A stretch of DNA of 64,000 nt from Clostridium jeddahitimonense (GCA_000753455.2 LM994670.1:1902163-1966162), one strand, 5' to 3'; shown: positions 8,353-17,684, counted from the first letter of the stretch. A program made the numbers and translations. Notes: generated by a model not told the origin, from the sequence alone.

Positions 8353-9138
8353 ATGAATGATGAAATGATAGAGATGATGAAATTCTATGAATTTTATAAA
8401 AAAATGAAAGCATTAGAAGAAAGTGAAGAGTTAACCTTAAAAAAAACAGAGAATTCATTAAAAACAGAGGGAGCAAAAAACGATAGCAATATAGGATCCG
8501 TTTTTGACAATATTAAAACAGAGGGAGGAACTAAGGTTAGCAAAAAGAAAAATTATAGAGCTACTCGCCCATTAGAAATAGATGAGTATGAAGAAATAAT
8601 TAAATTATGTAAAAGTGGATTTATTTATGGAGAGAAAAACACAGGGAGGAGAAAAAGATTTAGACCTAACCCATCCTTAGCATTTGCATTAGCTCTTCAA
8701 GCAACTTTAGGTTTTAGAGCTTCTGATATAGTTAATTTAAAAGTAGAAGACTTCAACAGAAGTAAGTTCTCTATAAAAGAAATAAAAACAGGTAAATGGC
8801 AAAACAGAGAGTTAGGAGAAAATATGTATAATAAATTTTTAGAATACGTAGTTGAAAATAAATTAGATGGAGACAATTATATATATCCTAATAAAGTAAG
8901 GAATATGCAACAACAATTAAAAATAATAACTGATTATCTTGGATATAAAAATATTGGAACACATTCATTTAGAAAATTATTTGCTCATACTCTTTATGAA
9001 GAATCTGGACATGATATCGAATTGGTTAGACATGCCTTAAATCATTCAGATATAAAAACAACAATGCGATATTTAGGAGTAAGTATGAAAAAACTAAAGG
9101 AAGCAACAACAAAGATTGACTTTTCGTATATGCTATAA
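8353..9138 (+). CDS. Compact tyrosine recombinase (XerC/integrase-like catalytic domain)
   Basis: 261 residues. The catalytic domain (about 75-255) keeps the full active site: R122 (GFRASD), K145 or K148 (KTGK), H204 and R207 (HSFR), H231 (LNHSD) and the nucleophile Y240 (MRYLG). The usual N-terminal SAM-like core-binding domain is missing. In its place are ~70 charged residues containing two KTEG motifs, encoded over three AAAACAGAG repeats. Normal Xer/integrase proteins are about 290-400 residues. AGAAAGGAA lies 14 bases before the ATG, an unusually long gap. Candidate target sites are the GCGCAGTTT repeats just upstream. A role in DNA inversion, excision or plasmid-type resolution is inferred, not shown. 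Confidence 0.85.
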   Translation: MNDEMIEMMKFYEFYKKMKALEESEELTLKKTENSLKTEGAKNDSNIGSVFDNIKTEGGTKVSKKKNYRATRPLEIDEYEEIIKLCKSGFIYGEKNTGRRKRFRPNPSLAFALALQATLGFRASDIVNLKVEDFNRSKFSIKEIKTGKWQNRELGENMYNKFLEYVVENKLDGDNYIYPNKVRNMQQQLKIITDYLGYKNIGTHSFRKLFAHTLYEESGHDIELVRHALNHSDIKTTMRYLGVSMKKLKEATTKIDFSYML

Positions 9139-9149
9139 GTAAAAAAATA

Positions 9150-9212
9150 AAATTGATATGCCCTTTATATAAAACTGAAGTTAGTTAAAATATAAATGAA
9201 GCATATCAATTT
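9150..9212. terminator. Bidirectional terminator between recombinase and hydroxylase cluster
   Basis: AAATTGATATGC and its exact complement (9201-9212) enclose a 39-base loop, with A/T runs at both ends, between two convergent genes. Confidence 0.7.
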
Positions 9213-9214
9213 AT

Positions 9215-10150
9215 TTATCTATTTTTATTTATTTCTAATAGTACTTTATCAGGTGTGGCTGGCAAATCGTAAATTCTAACATTTATCGCATCATATATAG
9301 CATTAATTATAGCTGGTGCAGTAGCTAGCATTACAGGTTCCCCTAGACCTTTAGCTCCATAAGGGCCACTTCGCTCCTCTTCTTCAACAAATATACTTTT
9401 AACTTTGGGCATATCCTTACTTGTTGGAATTATATAATCTGAAAAGTTAGTATTCTTTATTTTTCCTTCACTCAATTCAATTTCTTCCATCAATGCATAA
9501 CCTATTCCCATAGAGCATCCACCAATAGCTTGCCCTTCAGCTAAAACTGGATTAACAATTTTACCTGCATCATTTATAGCAACTAATTCAATTATATCTA
9601 CTTTACCAGTCTCATCATCTACCTCTACTACAGCCTTCTGTAGACCAAAGCTATATGGCCAATAAGGATCTCCTTGACCAGTTTCAAGATCAACCTGTGA
9701 TGTGGTAGCTTTAAAGTATCCATCAGCTATAGCTTCAATATTGTTTTTTATTAATTCATTATATATTTTTTTTAGGGAGTCTTTATTCAATACCTTACTA
9801 TTTGATAATTGGAACACTTTTGAAATATTATCTAATAAATTTTTACATCCATTTAAAACAGCGTTTCCAGTATTATATGTTTGTCTACTAGCTGCTGCAG
9901 TACCTGAATCCTTCATATATGAAGTATTTGTGTTTTTAAGTATCAAACAATCATTTTCAATATTTAATGTTTCTTCTGCTATTTGCTTCATTATACTATA
10001 ACCACCAGAACCAACATCAGATACTTCAACATATACTGTAACAATTCCATTTTCACTCAACTCAATAGTAGCCCTAGATTCATCAGGAAAACCATTACCA
10101 TAACCAGTGCCATAAAAAACAGTTGCATATCCAGTACCTTTTCTTCTCAT
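9215..10150 (-). CDS. Molybdenum hydroxylase, medium molybdopterin subunit (NdhM-like)
   Basis: 311 residues matching only the C-terminal half of the xanthine-dehydrogenase molybdopterin subunit. It has the VSDVGSGGYSIMKQIAEE cofactor region, the GTAAASRQTYNTGNAV segment and the catalytic Glu in GAKGLGEPVM. It starts at its own ATG, seven bases after a perfect AAGGAGGT and 12 bp after the preceding gene, so it is a real gene and not a frameshift product. With the upstream subunits it reproduces the FAD–FeS–large–medium order of Eubacterium barkeri nicotinate dehydrogenase, whose Mo carries a labile selenium. The substrate here is unknown; the neighbours suggest purines. Confidence 0.85.
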   Translation of the reverse strand: MRRKGTGYATVFYGTGYGNGFPDESRATIELSENGIVTVYVEVSDVGSGGYSIMKQIAEETLNIENDCLILKNTNTSYMKDSGTAAASRQTYNTGNAVLNGCKNLLDNISKVFQLSNSKVLNKDSLKKIYNELIKNNIEAIADGYFKATTSQVDLETGQGDPYWPYSFGLQKAVVEVDDETGKVDIIELVAINDAGKIVNPVLAEGQAIGGCSMGIGYALMEEIELSEGKIKNTNFSDYIIPTSKDMPKVKSIFVEEEERSGPYGAKGLGEPVMLATAPAIINAIYDAINVRIYDLPATPDKVLLEINKNR

Positions 10151-10162
10151 AACGTTACCTCC

Positions 10163-11413
10163 TTATGAAAGATCAATTTTATCAACTGTAGCCATTTTTT
10201 CTATACACTTTTTGATTCCAACACTACTTTTGAGAATTTGTCCAGTAGAAGTTGTACTTCCCAAATCAAATGAGTTAATATATCTAAATTTCAAAGGATT
10301 CATATTAAGCCTTTTAGCTAAAATATCCATTTGTGATTCCATAGCAAAAGGTACTTGAGCAGCCCCAAATCCTCTCATAGCTCCACAAAAAGGATTATTA
10401 GTATATATAGCCATAGCTCTTATATCTACATTAGGAATTTCGTAAGGACCTGTTGCATGAACTGCAGCTTTTCTCAAAACATTCATACCCCAAGATGCAT
10501 AAGCTCCAGTATCTCCATAAATTATAGCTTTTAATGCACATAACTTTCCATTTTGATCTACTGCTGTTTTATAATACATCTTCATTGGGTGTCGCTTACA
10601 ATGAGATATTGTAGATTCATCTCTTGAATAAAGTACCTTTACAGGTTTTTTAGTAATATATGATGCAATTGCTGCATGACATTGGGGGTTAATATCTTCC
10701 CTTCCACCAAAAGCTCCACCAATTACAGCATTATGAACTATTACATTCTCTTCATTTAAGCCTAAAGCCCTAGCAACCTCTTCTCTATCATAATGAGGGT
10801 ATTGAGTAGCAACATAAATGTCAATAGTTCCATCCTCGCAAAAGTTAGCTACTGCGCATTCAGGCTGCAAAAATGCATGTTCTGTCATTTGAGTATTATA
10901 CCAATTTTCTTCTATAAATTTACTTTTACTAAACCCCTCTTCCATATTACCCTTTTTTATTTTTATATCATATAGGATATTAGAACCATCTCCTATAATA
11001 GGTGCATCTTCTTTTAATGAATCTTCTATTGAGAAGGAGCCTTTGTATACTTCATATTCAATTTTAACGTTATCTAGTGCATTCTTTAGAGCCTTCTTAG
11101 TTTTAGCAACAACTAAGACTATACAATCTCCTACTCGCTTAACTACATCTTTAACTAATGTAGGAATATCTTTAAATATAACACCATGACTATTAGCCGC
11201 AGGTAACATAGAATAATCTATTACTTCAACAATATCATTCATTCTCCTTACTTCATCTATATTAATACTTAATATTTTTCCATAGGCTATAGAACTTCTT
11301 TTAACACCTGCATATAGCATATCATCAAATTCAATATCATCAGGATAAATAGCTTTTCCCAAGACCTTCTCTAAAGAATCTGGTCTAATTATTGACTCAC
11401 CTACTGATTTCAA
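10163..11413 (-). CDS. Molybdenum hydroxylase, large molybdopterin subunit (NdhL-like)
   Basis: 416 residues equal to the N-terminal half of XdhA-type proteins. It starts KSVGESIIRPDSLEKVLGKA, has the Q-loop GGAFGGREDI that faces the Mo-oxo side, and AMRGFGAAQVPFAMES. It ends cleanly before the catalytic-Glu half, which is a separate gene. The start is a TTG at 11413 preceded by AGGGGGTGAT. It lies 4 bp after the FeS subunit gene. The length agrees with the large subunit of nicotinate dehydrogenase (about 425 residues). It should form the active site together with the medium subunit. Confidence 0.85.
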   Translation of the reverse strand: MKSVGESIIRPDSLEKVLGKAIYPDDIEFDDMLYAGVKRSSIAYGKILSINIDEVRRMNDIVEVIDYSMLPAANSHGVIFKDIPTLVKDVVKRVGDCIVLVVAKTKKALKNALDNVKIEYEVYKGSFSIEDSLKEDAPIIGDGSNILYDIKIKKGNMEEGFSKSKFIEENWYNTQMTEHAFLQPECAVANFCEDGTIDIYVATQYPHYDREEVARALGLNEENVIVHNAVIGGAFGGREDINPQCHAAIASYITKKPVKVLYSRDESTISHCKRHPMKMYYKTAVDQNGKLCALKAIIYGDTGAYASWGMNVLRKAAVHATGPYEIPNVDIRAMAIYTNNPFCGAMRGFGAAQVPFAMESQMDILAKRLNMNPLKFRYINSFDLGSTTSTGQILKSSVGIKKCIEKMATVDKIDLS

Positions 11414-11417
11414 AGGA

Positions 11418-11888
11418 TCACCCCCTAGAATCTATTAATCTTTTTTGAGCTAGTTTTATACCTTCAATAATTTTTTCATAGCCTGTACATCTACATAGGT
11501 TGCCAGAAATACCCTCTCTTATTTCAGTTTCTGATGAAAATAAATTCTTATCTAATAAACACTTTGCACTTAAAACCATTCCTGGTATACAATATCCACA
11601 TTGAACTGCTCCAATATCTATAAAAGCTTTTTGTATTATATCTAGTCCATCTTGATTTACGCCTTCTATAGTTATAATATTACAATTATTTGCTGAACCA
11701 GCCATGACTAAACAGGAGTTTACTATTTTACCATCTAAGATTACTGTACAAGCTCCACATTCGCCTTCTCCGCAACCTTCTTTTGTGCCTTTTAATTTTA
11801 ATTCATCTCTTAAGAAATCTATTAGCCTTAAAGATGGATCAATATCTTTTAAGTATTTTTCTCCATTTATGGTCATACTTACATTCAT
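11418..11888 (-). CDS. Molybdenum hydroxylase, [2Fe-2S] subunit (NdhS/XdhC-like)
   Basis: 156 residues carrying two [2Fe-2S] clusters that pass electrons from Mo to FAD. The plant-ferredoxin-type motif is CGEGECGACTVILDG (about 39-53) and the second cluster motif is CGYCIPGM…CRCTGYE near the C-terminus. It lies 4 bp after the FAD subunit gene and 4 bp before the large subunit gene, so all four are surely co-translated. Paralogue of the 158-residue protein at 17197-17673. Confidence 0.9.
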   Translation of the reverse strand: MNVSMTINGEKYLKDIDPSLRLIDFLRDELKLKGTKEGCGEGECGACTVILDGKIVNSCLVMAGSANNCNIITIEGVNQDGLDIIQKAFIDIGAVQCGYCIPGMVLSAKCLLDKNLFSSETEIREGISGNLCRCTGYEKIIEGIKLAQKRLIDSRG

Positions 11889-11892
11889 ATCT

Positions 11893-12759
11893 TTAAATCA
11901 TCCTCTCATTTTTCTCCAGAGTCAATGTCATTTTCAGAGCATTTTTATAAACTCCTTTAATAGCTTCTTTTTTAAAATTCATAGTTTTTCTTCCTTTTAT
12001 ACTTTCTACAACTTCATTTTCTAGCAAAGTCAAAATCTCATTATCAAATAACCAGCTAATATTTTTGCCTTTTGCTAAATTTTCTGTTTTTTCAACTCTA
12101 AAAGGATATCTGCCAACTGCACCTAATGATATTGAGATGTCTTTTATAATATCATTTTCTATATTTAAAACTATTGATGTACTTAATCTTGCAATTGCTA
12201 ATGAATTTCTTTTTCCAAGCTTATAAAACCCACTTAAAATACTCTTTTTAGGGATTAATATTTTGGTAAGCAATTCATTTGCTTTAATTCTTTCAGCTGA
12301 GTAATTTTTAAAATAATCTACGCAAGTTATATTACGAACTTTATCTAAAGATTTAAAGGTTAAAATTCCATCCAAAGCCATAATACAAGGAATTCCATCC
12401 GCTGCTGGACCAGCATTAATTATATTTCCTCCTATTGTAGCCATATTTCTAATTTGAGGTGAACCCATTGTTTCTGCACAATTTACAAGTGAATTAAGAT
12501 ATTTTCTTATTATTAAATTTTCTCTAAGCTCAGAAAAAGTAACCATAGATCCAATTTCTATATATAACTCATTTTCACTAATTATTTTTAAATCATCTAC
12601 AACATTTAAATCTATTAAGTATTTAGTAGTAATTTCATTTTTTTTGATATTTAATGTTAAATCTGTTCCACCAGCTAAGAATAAGCTAGTAGTTAAAGAT
12701 TTTTTTAACCTTAAGGCCTCTTCTATAGTAGAAGGCTTTACTATATCTTTTAACTCCAT
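11893..12759 (-). CDS. Molybdenum hydroxylase, FAD subunit (NdhF/XdhB/YgfM-like)
   Basis: 288 residues of the CO-dehydrogenase-medium-chain FAD family. It has the FAD-binding segment FLAGGTDLTLNIKK (about 31-44), the second FAD loop TIGGNIINAGPAADGIP (about 108-124), then SLGAVGRYPFRVEKTE. Its place directly after an amidohydrolase recalls E. coli ygfM after ssnA. AGGAGGTTGC precedes the ATG, 16 bp after guaD. First gene of the second hydroxylase set. Confidence 0.9.
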   Translation of the reverse strand: MELKDIVKPSTIEEALRLKKSLTTSLFLAGGTDLTLNIKKNEITTKYLIDLNVVDDLKIISENELYIEIGSMVTFSELRENLIIRKYLNSLVNCAETMGSPQIRNMATIGGNIINAGPAADGIPCIMALDGILTFKSLDKVRNITCVDYFKNYSAERIKANELLTKILIPKKSILSGFYKLGKRNSLAIARLSTSIVLNIENDIIKDISISLGAVGRYPFRVEKTENLAKGKNISWLFDNEILTLLENEVVESIKGRKTMNFKKEAIKGVYKNALKMTLTLEKNERMI

Positions 12760-12775
12760 TTAGCAACCTCCTAAA

Positions 12776-14056
12776 TTATAAATTTGGTTCATTAACAATA
12801 TTTCCATTTATATATCTAGCTTTTATTTTTTTATAGTCTCCACTATATATGAACTTTTGAAGCCTTTCTTCTAATGATAAATAGTTAAAAGGCTCTTCTT
12901 TACTATCATCTATTACAAGAGCATCAAAATCATAGCCTTCTTCAAAACTTCCTACACTTCCAAAGAAATTTCCTCCACCTTTTGTAGCTAAATAAAACAT
13001 TTCAGCAGTAGTTAAGGGTGCATCTTGATAGTTAGACTCTATCCATTTTAAATTAGACATCTGCATAGTATAAGCCATAACTTCAATTAATGATAAAGTA
13101 TGACCTCCTGAAATATCTGTAGCTAAACCTACTTTAACTCCATTATTTATAAGTTTTCTTATTGCAGCTATCCCACTAGATAGATTAACATTGGAGGTCG
13201 GACAATGAGCAACATATACATTCTTATTAGATAATAATGTTATCTCTTCATCACTTAAATGAATGCAATGGGCCATGATGGTTTTGGTTTGCCCTAGAAG
13301 ATTAGAAGAGTTATACACACTTGCATAATTAGGCTCGTTAGGGTATCTATCAGCAACCATCTTAATCTCACCCCTATTTTCTGAAAGATGAGATTGGACA
13401 GGTACATTATATTTTATAGCTAATTCACCTAAGGATTTTAATAATTTATCACTACATGAAGGAACAAATCTCGGAGTAATTATTGGTTTTACTAAAGGAA
13501 ATTTATCTCTATACTCTTTAAGCAGCTCTTCAGTATCATTTATCGAGTTATCTGTATCTTCTAATAAATTTATAGGGCTATCATAGTCCATGTTTACTTT
13601 CCCAACATAAGCACCTAGACCTGAAGTGTTAAACAACTCTATTAATAATTTACAACTCTCCTTATGAATAGTAGCAAAGACACAACACCTAGTAGTTCCG
13701 TATTTCCATATCTCTTTAATTAATTTTGAATATACTTTTTTAGAGTATTCAATATCATCATATTTACTTTCCTCTGGAAAAGTATAGGTCTCTAACCAAG
13801 GTATTAGTTCCTTATCTAACCCTAGTCCTATATTAGGAAACTGAGGAGCATGCAAATGTAAGTCTACTAAGCCAGGTATTATTAACGAATTTTTATAATC
13901 GGTCACTTTTACTTTTAAGAGTTTTTCAGGTAAATTCTTATAAACACCTTTTACTTTACTATCTTCAATTAGAATATATCCCGATTCAATAGTTTCGAAG
14001 CTACCAAAATCTTTAGTATATAAAATATCTCCCTTAATACAATATAAATTTGACAT
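12776..14056 (-). CDS. guaD: Guanine deaminase (SsnA/GuaD-type amidohydrolase)
   Basis: 426 residues. Converts guanine to xanthine, the substrate of xanthine-type hydroxylases. The metal motif is GLVDLHLHAPQ, with the family segments RFVPSCSDK, QSHLSEN, AHCPTSN and ATDISGG that match guanine deaminases better than SsnA. The ATG at 14056 (MSNLYC) is preferred over an in-frame GTG nine bases earlier because TTAGGTGAT overlaps that GTG. It sits where E. coli has ssnA, between ygfK and the FAD subunit gene. A terminator lies upstream after ygfK, so this sub-operon may have its own promoter. Confidence 0.85.
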   Translation of the reverse strand: MSNLYCIKGDILYTKDFGSFETIESGYILIEDSKVKGVYKNLPEKLLKVKVTDYKNSLIIPGLVDLHLHAPQFPNIGLGLDKELIPWLETYTFPEESKYDDIEYSKKVYSKLIKEIWKYGTTRCCVFATIHKESCKLLIELFNTSGLGAYVGKVNMDYDSPINLLEDTDNSINDTEELLKEYRDKFPLVKPIITPRFVPSCSDKLLKSLGELAIKYNVPVQSHLSENRGEIKMVADRYPNEPNYASVYNSSNLLGQTKTIMAHCIHLSDEEITLLSNKNVYVAHCPTSNVNLSSGIAAIRKLINNGVKVGLATDISGGHTLSLIEVMAYTMQMSNLKWIESNYQDAPLTTAEMFYLATKGGGNFFGSVGSFEEGYDFDALVIDDSKEEPFNYLSLEERLQKFIYSGDYKKIKARYINGNIVNEPNL

Positions 14057-14112
14057 TATTATCACCTAAATTCTTTAATATAAAAATTAGAACACTTATA
14101 TCTATAAGTAAA

Positions 14113-14148
14113 AAGGTGGAGATAAATAAATATTGTAGTCTCCACCTT
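14113..14148 (-). terminator. Terminator after ygfK
   Basis: AAGGTGGAGA and its exact complement with a 16-base loop, then a T run on the minus strand. It separates the xdh–ygfK block from the guaD–hydroxylase block. Confidence 0.85.
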
Positions 14149-14154
14149 AGTCAA

Positions 14155-17100
14155 TTAAATTAAATAGTTATAATTGTAAATACATGCTTTAATCATTTCT
14201 TCAAATTGATCTGAAACTTTATTTTCTTCTCCTAATTTATAAGTTACAACTGAATTATCTTCTCTTCTTACTTTAAATATATTATTAGTCATATCTAATA
14301 GTAAAAAGCCTTTATTTTCACTGTTATTAAAATCTATTTCACTCCAGAAAATAGTAAACTTATCTTTGTATGGATTACCATTATGAGGACAGAATACACC
14401 ACAATTTCCACACTCATTACACATACCATCAACATGAAGAATTTGGTGTGAATTCATATTATCACTGTTAGTCTTAATTAATACATTTGCTCTATTTGGA
14501 CATACATCTACACAAAGTTCGCAAATATTATTACAAGAAAGACATCTACTTGATTCATCTTCATTTAATTTAGGGCTACTAAGAATACCCTTTTTTAAAT
14601 ATAATTCATTTTCACAAACTTGAATTACTTTTTCTTTGAAATCTTTAGAAATACTTTCTCTTTTAAGTATATCTTTTGCAACTAGTTTTCCATCAGCCAT
14701 AGCTTGAACAATTGTTGCTGGGCCAGCTTTCATATCACCTACAACATAAACATTCTTTATTGAAGTTTCATAGTTCTCATTAGTAATAGGGTATCCCTTA
14801 CTATTCATAGCTATATTATTTTTTTCTAATAGTGTTGTATCAATTGTATCACCTACAGCTTGTATTACAGTATCAGCATCAAGTTCTATAGTATTAGTAG
14901 TTTCTATCGGTCTTCTTCTACCAGATGAATCTTTATCACCTAATTTCATCTCTATACATATTAGCTTACCATCCTTCACTTCTTTTGGAGAAAGTAACTC
15001 TTTTATTATTATCCCATCTTCAATTAGTAATTCTATTTCTTCTTTACTTGCAGGCATAAGATCTTTTGTTCTTCTATATATAACAGTAACATTTTCTACT
15101 CCATTTAATCTTTTGGCAGCTCTTGCAGCATCCATTGCTACATCTCCTCCACCAATTATACAAATATTCTTTCCTAAATTAATAACCTCACTGTTATGTT
15201 TAAAATCTTCTAGAAATTCTAGGGCATTTATTGTTTTATTATCATTATCAACAATATCTACTTTTAAAGGCTTCCAAGCACCAATAGCCAAAACTACATA
15301 ATCATATTCTTTTTTTAATTCCTCTATAATAAAATCATCCTTTGAACCAAAATTAAAGTTAACTCCATAATTTTTAATTAAATTGAAGTCTTTCTCAATA
15401 ATAGATTGTTCTATTCTAAACTCAGGTATAACGTATTGGATAACACCATAAGGTTTATCTCGTTTTTCAAAGACTGTTACATTAACACCATTTCTTCTCA
15501 AGTATGCAGCAGTAGCAAGTCCAGCTACACCAGCACCTATAATAGCCACTTTCTTATTAGTTTTAATTGTAGTAGGTTCTAGTCTGCTTATATACTCTTC
15601 TTGAGCATTTATAACAGCGATATTTTTCATATTTCTAATAGAGACAGATTTATCATAATCCAATCTTGTACACTTAGATTGACAATTATGATTACAAATA
15701 GTTGATGTTATTGCTGGTGAAACATTATCATTAACAATAACTTCAAAAGCTTCCCTATACTTCCTTTCTCCTACTAATGAAACATACTGAGGTATTTGTT
15801 GATTTATTGGACATCCTTTATTACAAGGGGCTGTTGCACAATCAAATAAAGGTAGGTTAGATTTAATTTTTCTATTTGTAGCTTCTCTCCACCCCTTTTT
15901 ATAATGCTTGTCATTTAATACATTAATTGATAGCTTTTCTAATAGATCTAAATTAATTTTCTTTTCTATTTTAGAGTTAATTGCTTCAGTATTTTTTGCA
16001 AGTTGATGAATTCTTTCATATCCACCTGGTTTTAATAGGGTTGTAGCAAAAGTTATTGGAGATATTCCAGTTGAATATATGTCTATAATATTAAAGAAAT
16101 CTGCTCCGCCAGAATAAGATATTTTCAAATCACCGTTGAATTCTTTAGCAAGCTTATAGGCTAATGTTATAGAAAGTGGGAATAATGATCTACCTGACAT
16201 ATACATTTCTTCACCTGGCAATTCATTATTAGTTATCTTAGTAGGTAAAGTATTGGTTAATTTTACTCCAATTTCTAAGTTCAAGCTCTTAGCAACTTTC
16301 TTTAACCTAGAAAGCATACTAACAGCATCATCAAACTGTAGGTCATTTTTAAAATGATGAGAATTTAGGGTAATATATTTATATCCCATACTATCAAAGG
16401 TATTTCTAACAAATTTTTCTCCTAAAAGAGTTGGATTCATCTTTATAAAAGTATTTAACTTTTTCTCAGTTAATAAATAGTTTGATATTCTCTCTATTTC
16501 TTCTGGAGGGCATCCATGTAAAGTTGATAACGTGATAGAGCTACAAATTTTATTAGATATACTATTTAAATCATCAATATTGAAACTTGAAAACTTATCT
16601 AAATTATCATTAATAGCTTTTTTACATTCATTCCATATAGAAGTTGAAGAGGCATTTATCATTCCGTCAATAAATTTATTAACTTTTGGAGATTTAATTC
16701 CTTCTAAGTCATACCCTACACTCATATTAAAAATAAAATCTCTATTATCACTTAAGTTTAATTCTTTCATTAATACATGCAGTAAAAACCAAGCTTTTAC
16801 GTATTCATCATATGCATTGGGAACTGTAAGCTCTGTTGACCATTCTACATTGTAGCATTCATCTTGAGCGTAGATACAAGGTTTTGAAACTGGTAAATCA
16901 TCACCATCTAAGATTTGAACTGTCTTTAATTCTATGAATCTACTACCAGCTAAATATGCTGCTACTATATTTTGTGTCAATTGCGAATGTGGCCCTGCTG
17001 CTGGTCCCATACAAGTTGATATATTTTCTCCTAAAATATTTATAGATGACTTTGAAACATTTTTATAAAATTTTTCTTTACTTATTCCAAATATAGTACC

Positions 17101-17172
17101 TTTTAATTTATATTCATCCAATACCCAATTTAATAATTTTTCAAAAGGAATTGGTATCATTTTATCTCCCAT
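14155..17172 (-). CDS. ygfK: YgfK, FAD/NAD and iron-sulfur protein of selenium-dependent hydroxylase clusters
   Basis: 1005 residues. The N-terminal ~400 residues resemble dihydroorotate/dihydropyrimidine dehydrogenase barrels (GPAAGPHSQLTQNIVAAYL, ELKTVQILDGDD). The middle is a GltD-like module: a Cys-rich segment, FAD fold GAGVAGLATAAYLRR and NAD fold GGGDVAMDAARAAKR. The C-terminus has two cluster motifs (CLSCNNICELCVDVCPNRA and CNECGNCGVFCPHNG). Annotated in E. coli as a putative selenate reductase subunit; the true role is unsettled, but it marks selenium-dependent molybdenum hydroxylase loci. It probably moves electrons between NAD(P)H or ferredoxin and the hydroxylases. It starts MGDKMIPIPFE, like E. 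coli YgfK. Confidence 0.92.
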   Translation of the reverse strand: MGDKMIPIPFEKLLNWVLDEYKLKGTIFGISKEKFYKNVSKSSINILGENISTCMGPAAGPHSQLTQNIVAAYLAGSRFIELKTVQILDGDDLPVSKPCIYAQDECYNVEWSTELTVPNAYDEYVKAWFLLHVLMKELNLSDNRDFIFNMSVGYDLEGIKSPKVNKFIDGMINASSTSIWNECKKAINDNLDKFSSFNIDDLNSISNKICSSITLSTLHGCPPEEIERISNYLLTEKKLNTFIKMNPTLLGEKFVRNTFDSMGYKYITLNSHHFKNDLQFDDAVSMLSRLKKVAKSLNLEIGVKLTNTLPTKITNNELPGEEMYMSGRSLFPLSITLAYKLAKEFNGDLKISYSGGADFFNIIDIYSTGISPITFATTLLKPGGYERIHQLAKNTEAINSKIEKKINLDLLEKLSINVLNDKHYKKGWREATNRKIKSNLPLFDCATAPCNKGCPINQQIPQYVSLVGERKYREAFEVIVNDNVSPAITSTICNHNCQSKCTRLDYDKSVSIRNMKNIAVINAQEEYISRLEPTTIKTNKKVAIIGAGVAGLATAAYLRRNGVNVTVFEKRDKPYGVIQYVIPEFRIEQSIIEKDFNLIKNYGVNFNFGSKDDFIIEELKKEYDYVVLAIGAWKPLKVDIVDNDNKTINALEFLEDFKHNSEVINLGKNICIIGGGDVAMDAARAAKRLNGVENVTVIYRRTKDLMPASKEEIELLIEDGIIIKELLSPKEVKDGKLICIEMKLGDKDSSGRRRPIETTNTIELDADTVIQAVGDTIDTTLLEKNNIAMNSKGYPITNENYETSIKNVYVVGDMKAGPATIVQAMADGKLVAKDILKRESISKDFKEKVIQVCENELYLKKGILSSPKLNEDESSRCLSCNNICELCVDVCPNRANVLIKTNSDNMNSHQILHVDGMCNECGNCGVFCPHNGNPYKDKFTIFWSEIDFNNSENKGFLLLDMTNNIFKVRREDNSVVTYKLGEENKVSDQFEEMIKACIYNYNYLI

Positions 17173-17196
17173 TTAAATTTTTACCCCCTAATTATA

Positions 17197-17673
17197 TTAA
17201 TCTCTCTCTAAAGATTTTTTTGTTGCCTGAAATATCTTTTGATATCCAGTGCACCTACATAAATGGCCAGAAATTTCTCGTTTAATTTCATCATCAGTAT
17301 AAGTTTTATTACTATTAACTAAGGCTGTTGTAGTGAGAACTAATCCAGGTGTACAAAAACCACATTGTACTGCCCCCTCATCAATATAAGCCTTTTGCAC
17401 CTTGCTTAATTTTCCGTTCTTAGCTACTCCCTCAATAGTTGTTATTTTTTTACCATCTGCCCATATAGCTAAATAAATGCAACTATCAGTAGGGACATTA
17501 TCTATTAACACAGTACATGCTCCACATTCACCAACAGAACATCCTTGTTTTACACCTGTCAATTGTAGTTTGTTTCTTAAAACTTCCAATAAAGATTCTC
17601 TTATATCAACTTCAATTGAGTACTCTTTATTATTGACATTAATAGATATCCTTTTAGTTAAATTATTCTTCAT
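17197..17673 (-). CDS. xdhC: Xanthine dehydrogenase-type [2Fe-2S] subunit
   Basis: 158 residues. Cluster motifs CSVGECGACTVLID (about 44-57) and CGFCTPGL…CRCTGYQK match the small iron-sulfur subunit of molybdenum hydroxylases. The preceding AGGAGGGAATATT gives a good start. It lies 11 bp after the FAD subunit gene and 24 bp before ygfK, in one transcript. Near-twin of the protein at 11418-11888 but clearly diverged. Confidence 0.92.
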   Translation of the reverse strand: MKNNLTKRISINVNNKEYSIEVDIRESLLEVLRNKLQLTGVKQGCSVGECGACTVLIDNVPTDSCIYLAIWADGKKITTIEGVAKNGKLSKVQKAYIDEGAVQCGFCTPGLVLTTTALVNSNKTYTDDEIKREISGHLCRCTGYQKIFQATKKSLERD

Positions 17674-17684
17674 AATATTCCCTC

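Noticed and set aside
10150..10163. Frameshift breaking one xanthine dehydrogenase gene into two
   Set aside because: The second part has its own ATG after a perfect AAGGAGGT, the junction falls between domains, and the same split and gene order exist in nicotinate dehydrogenase.
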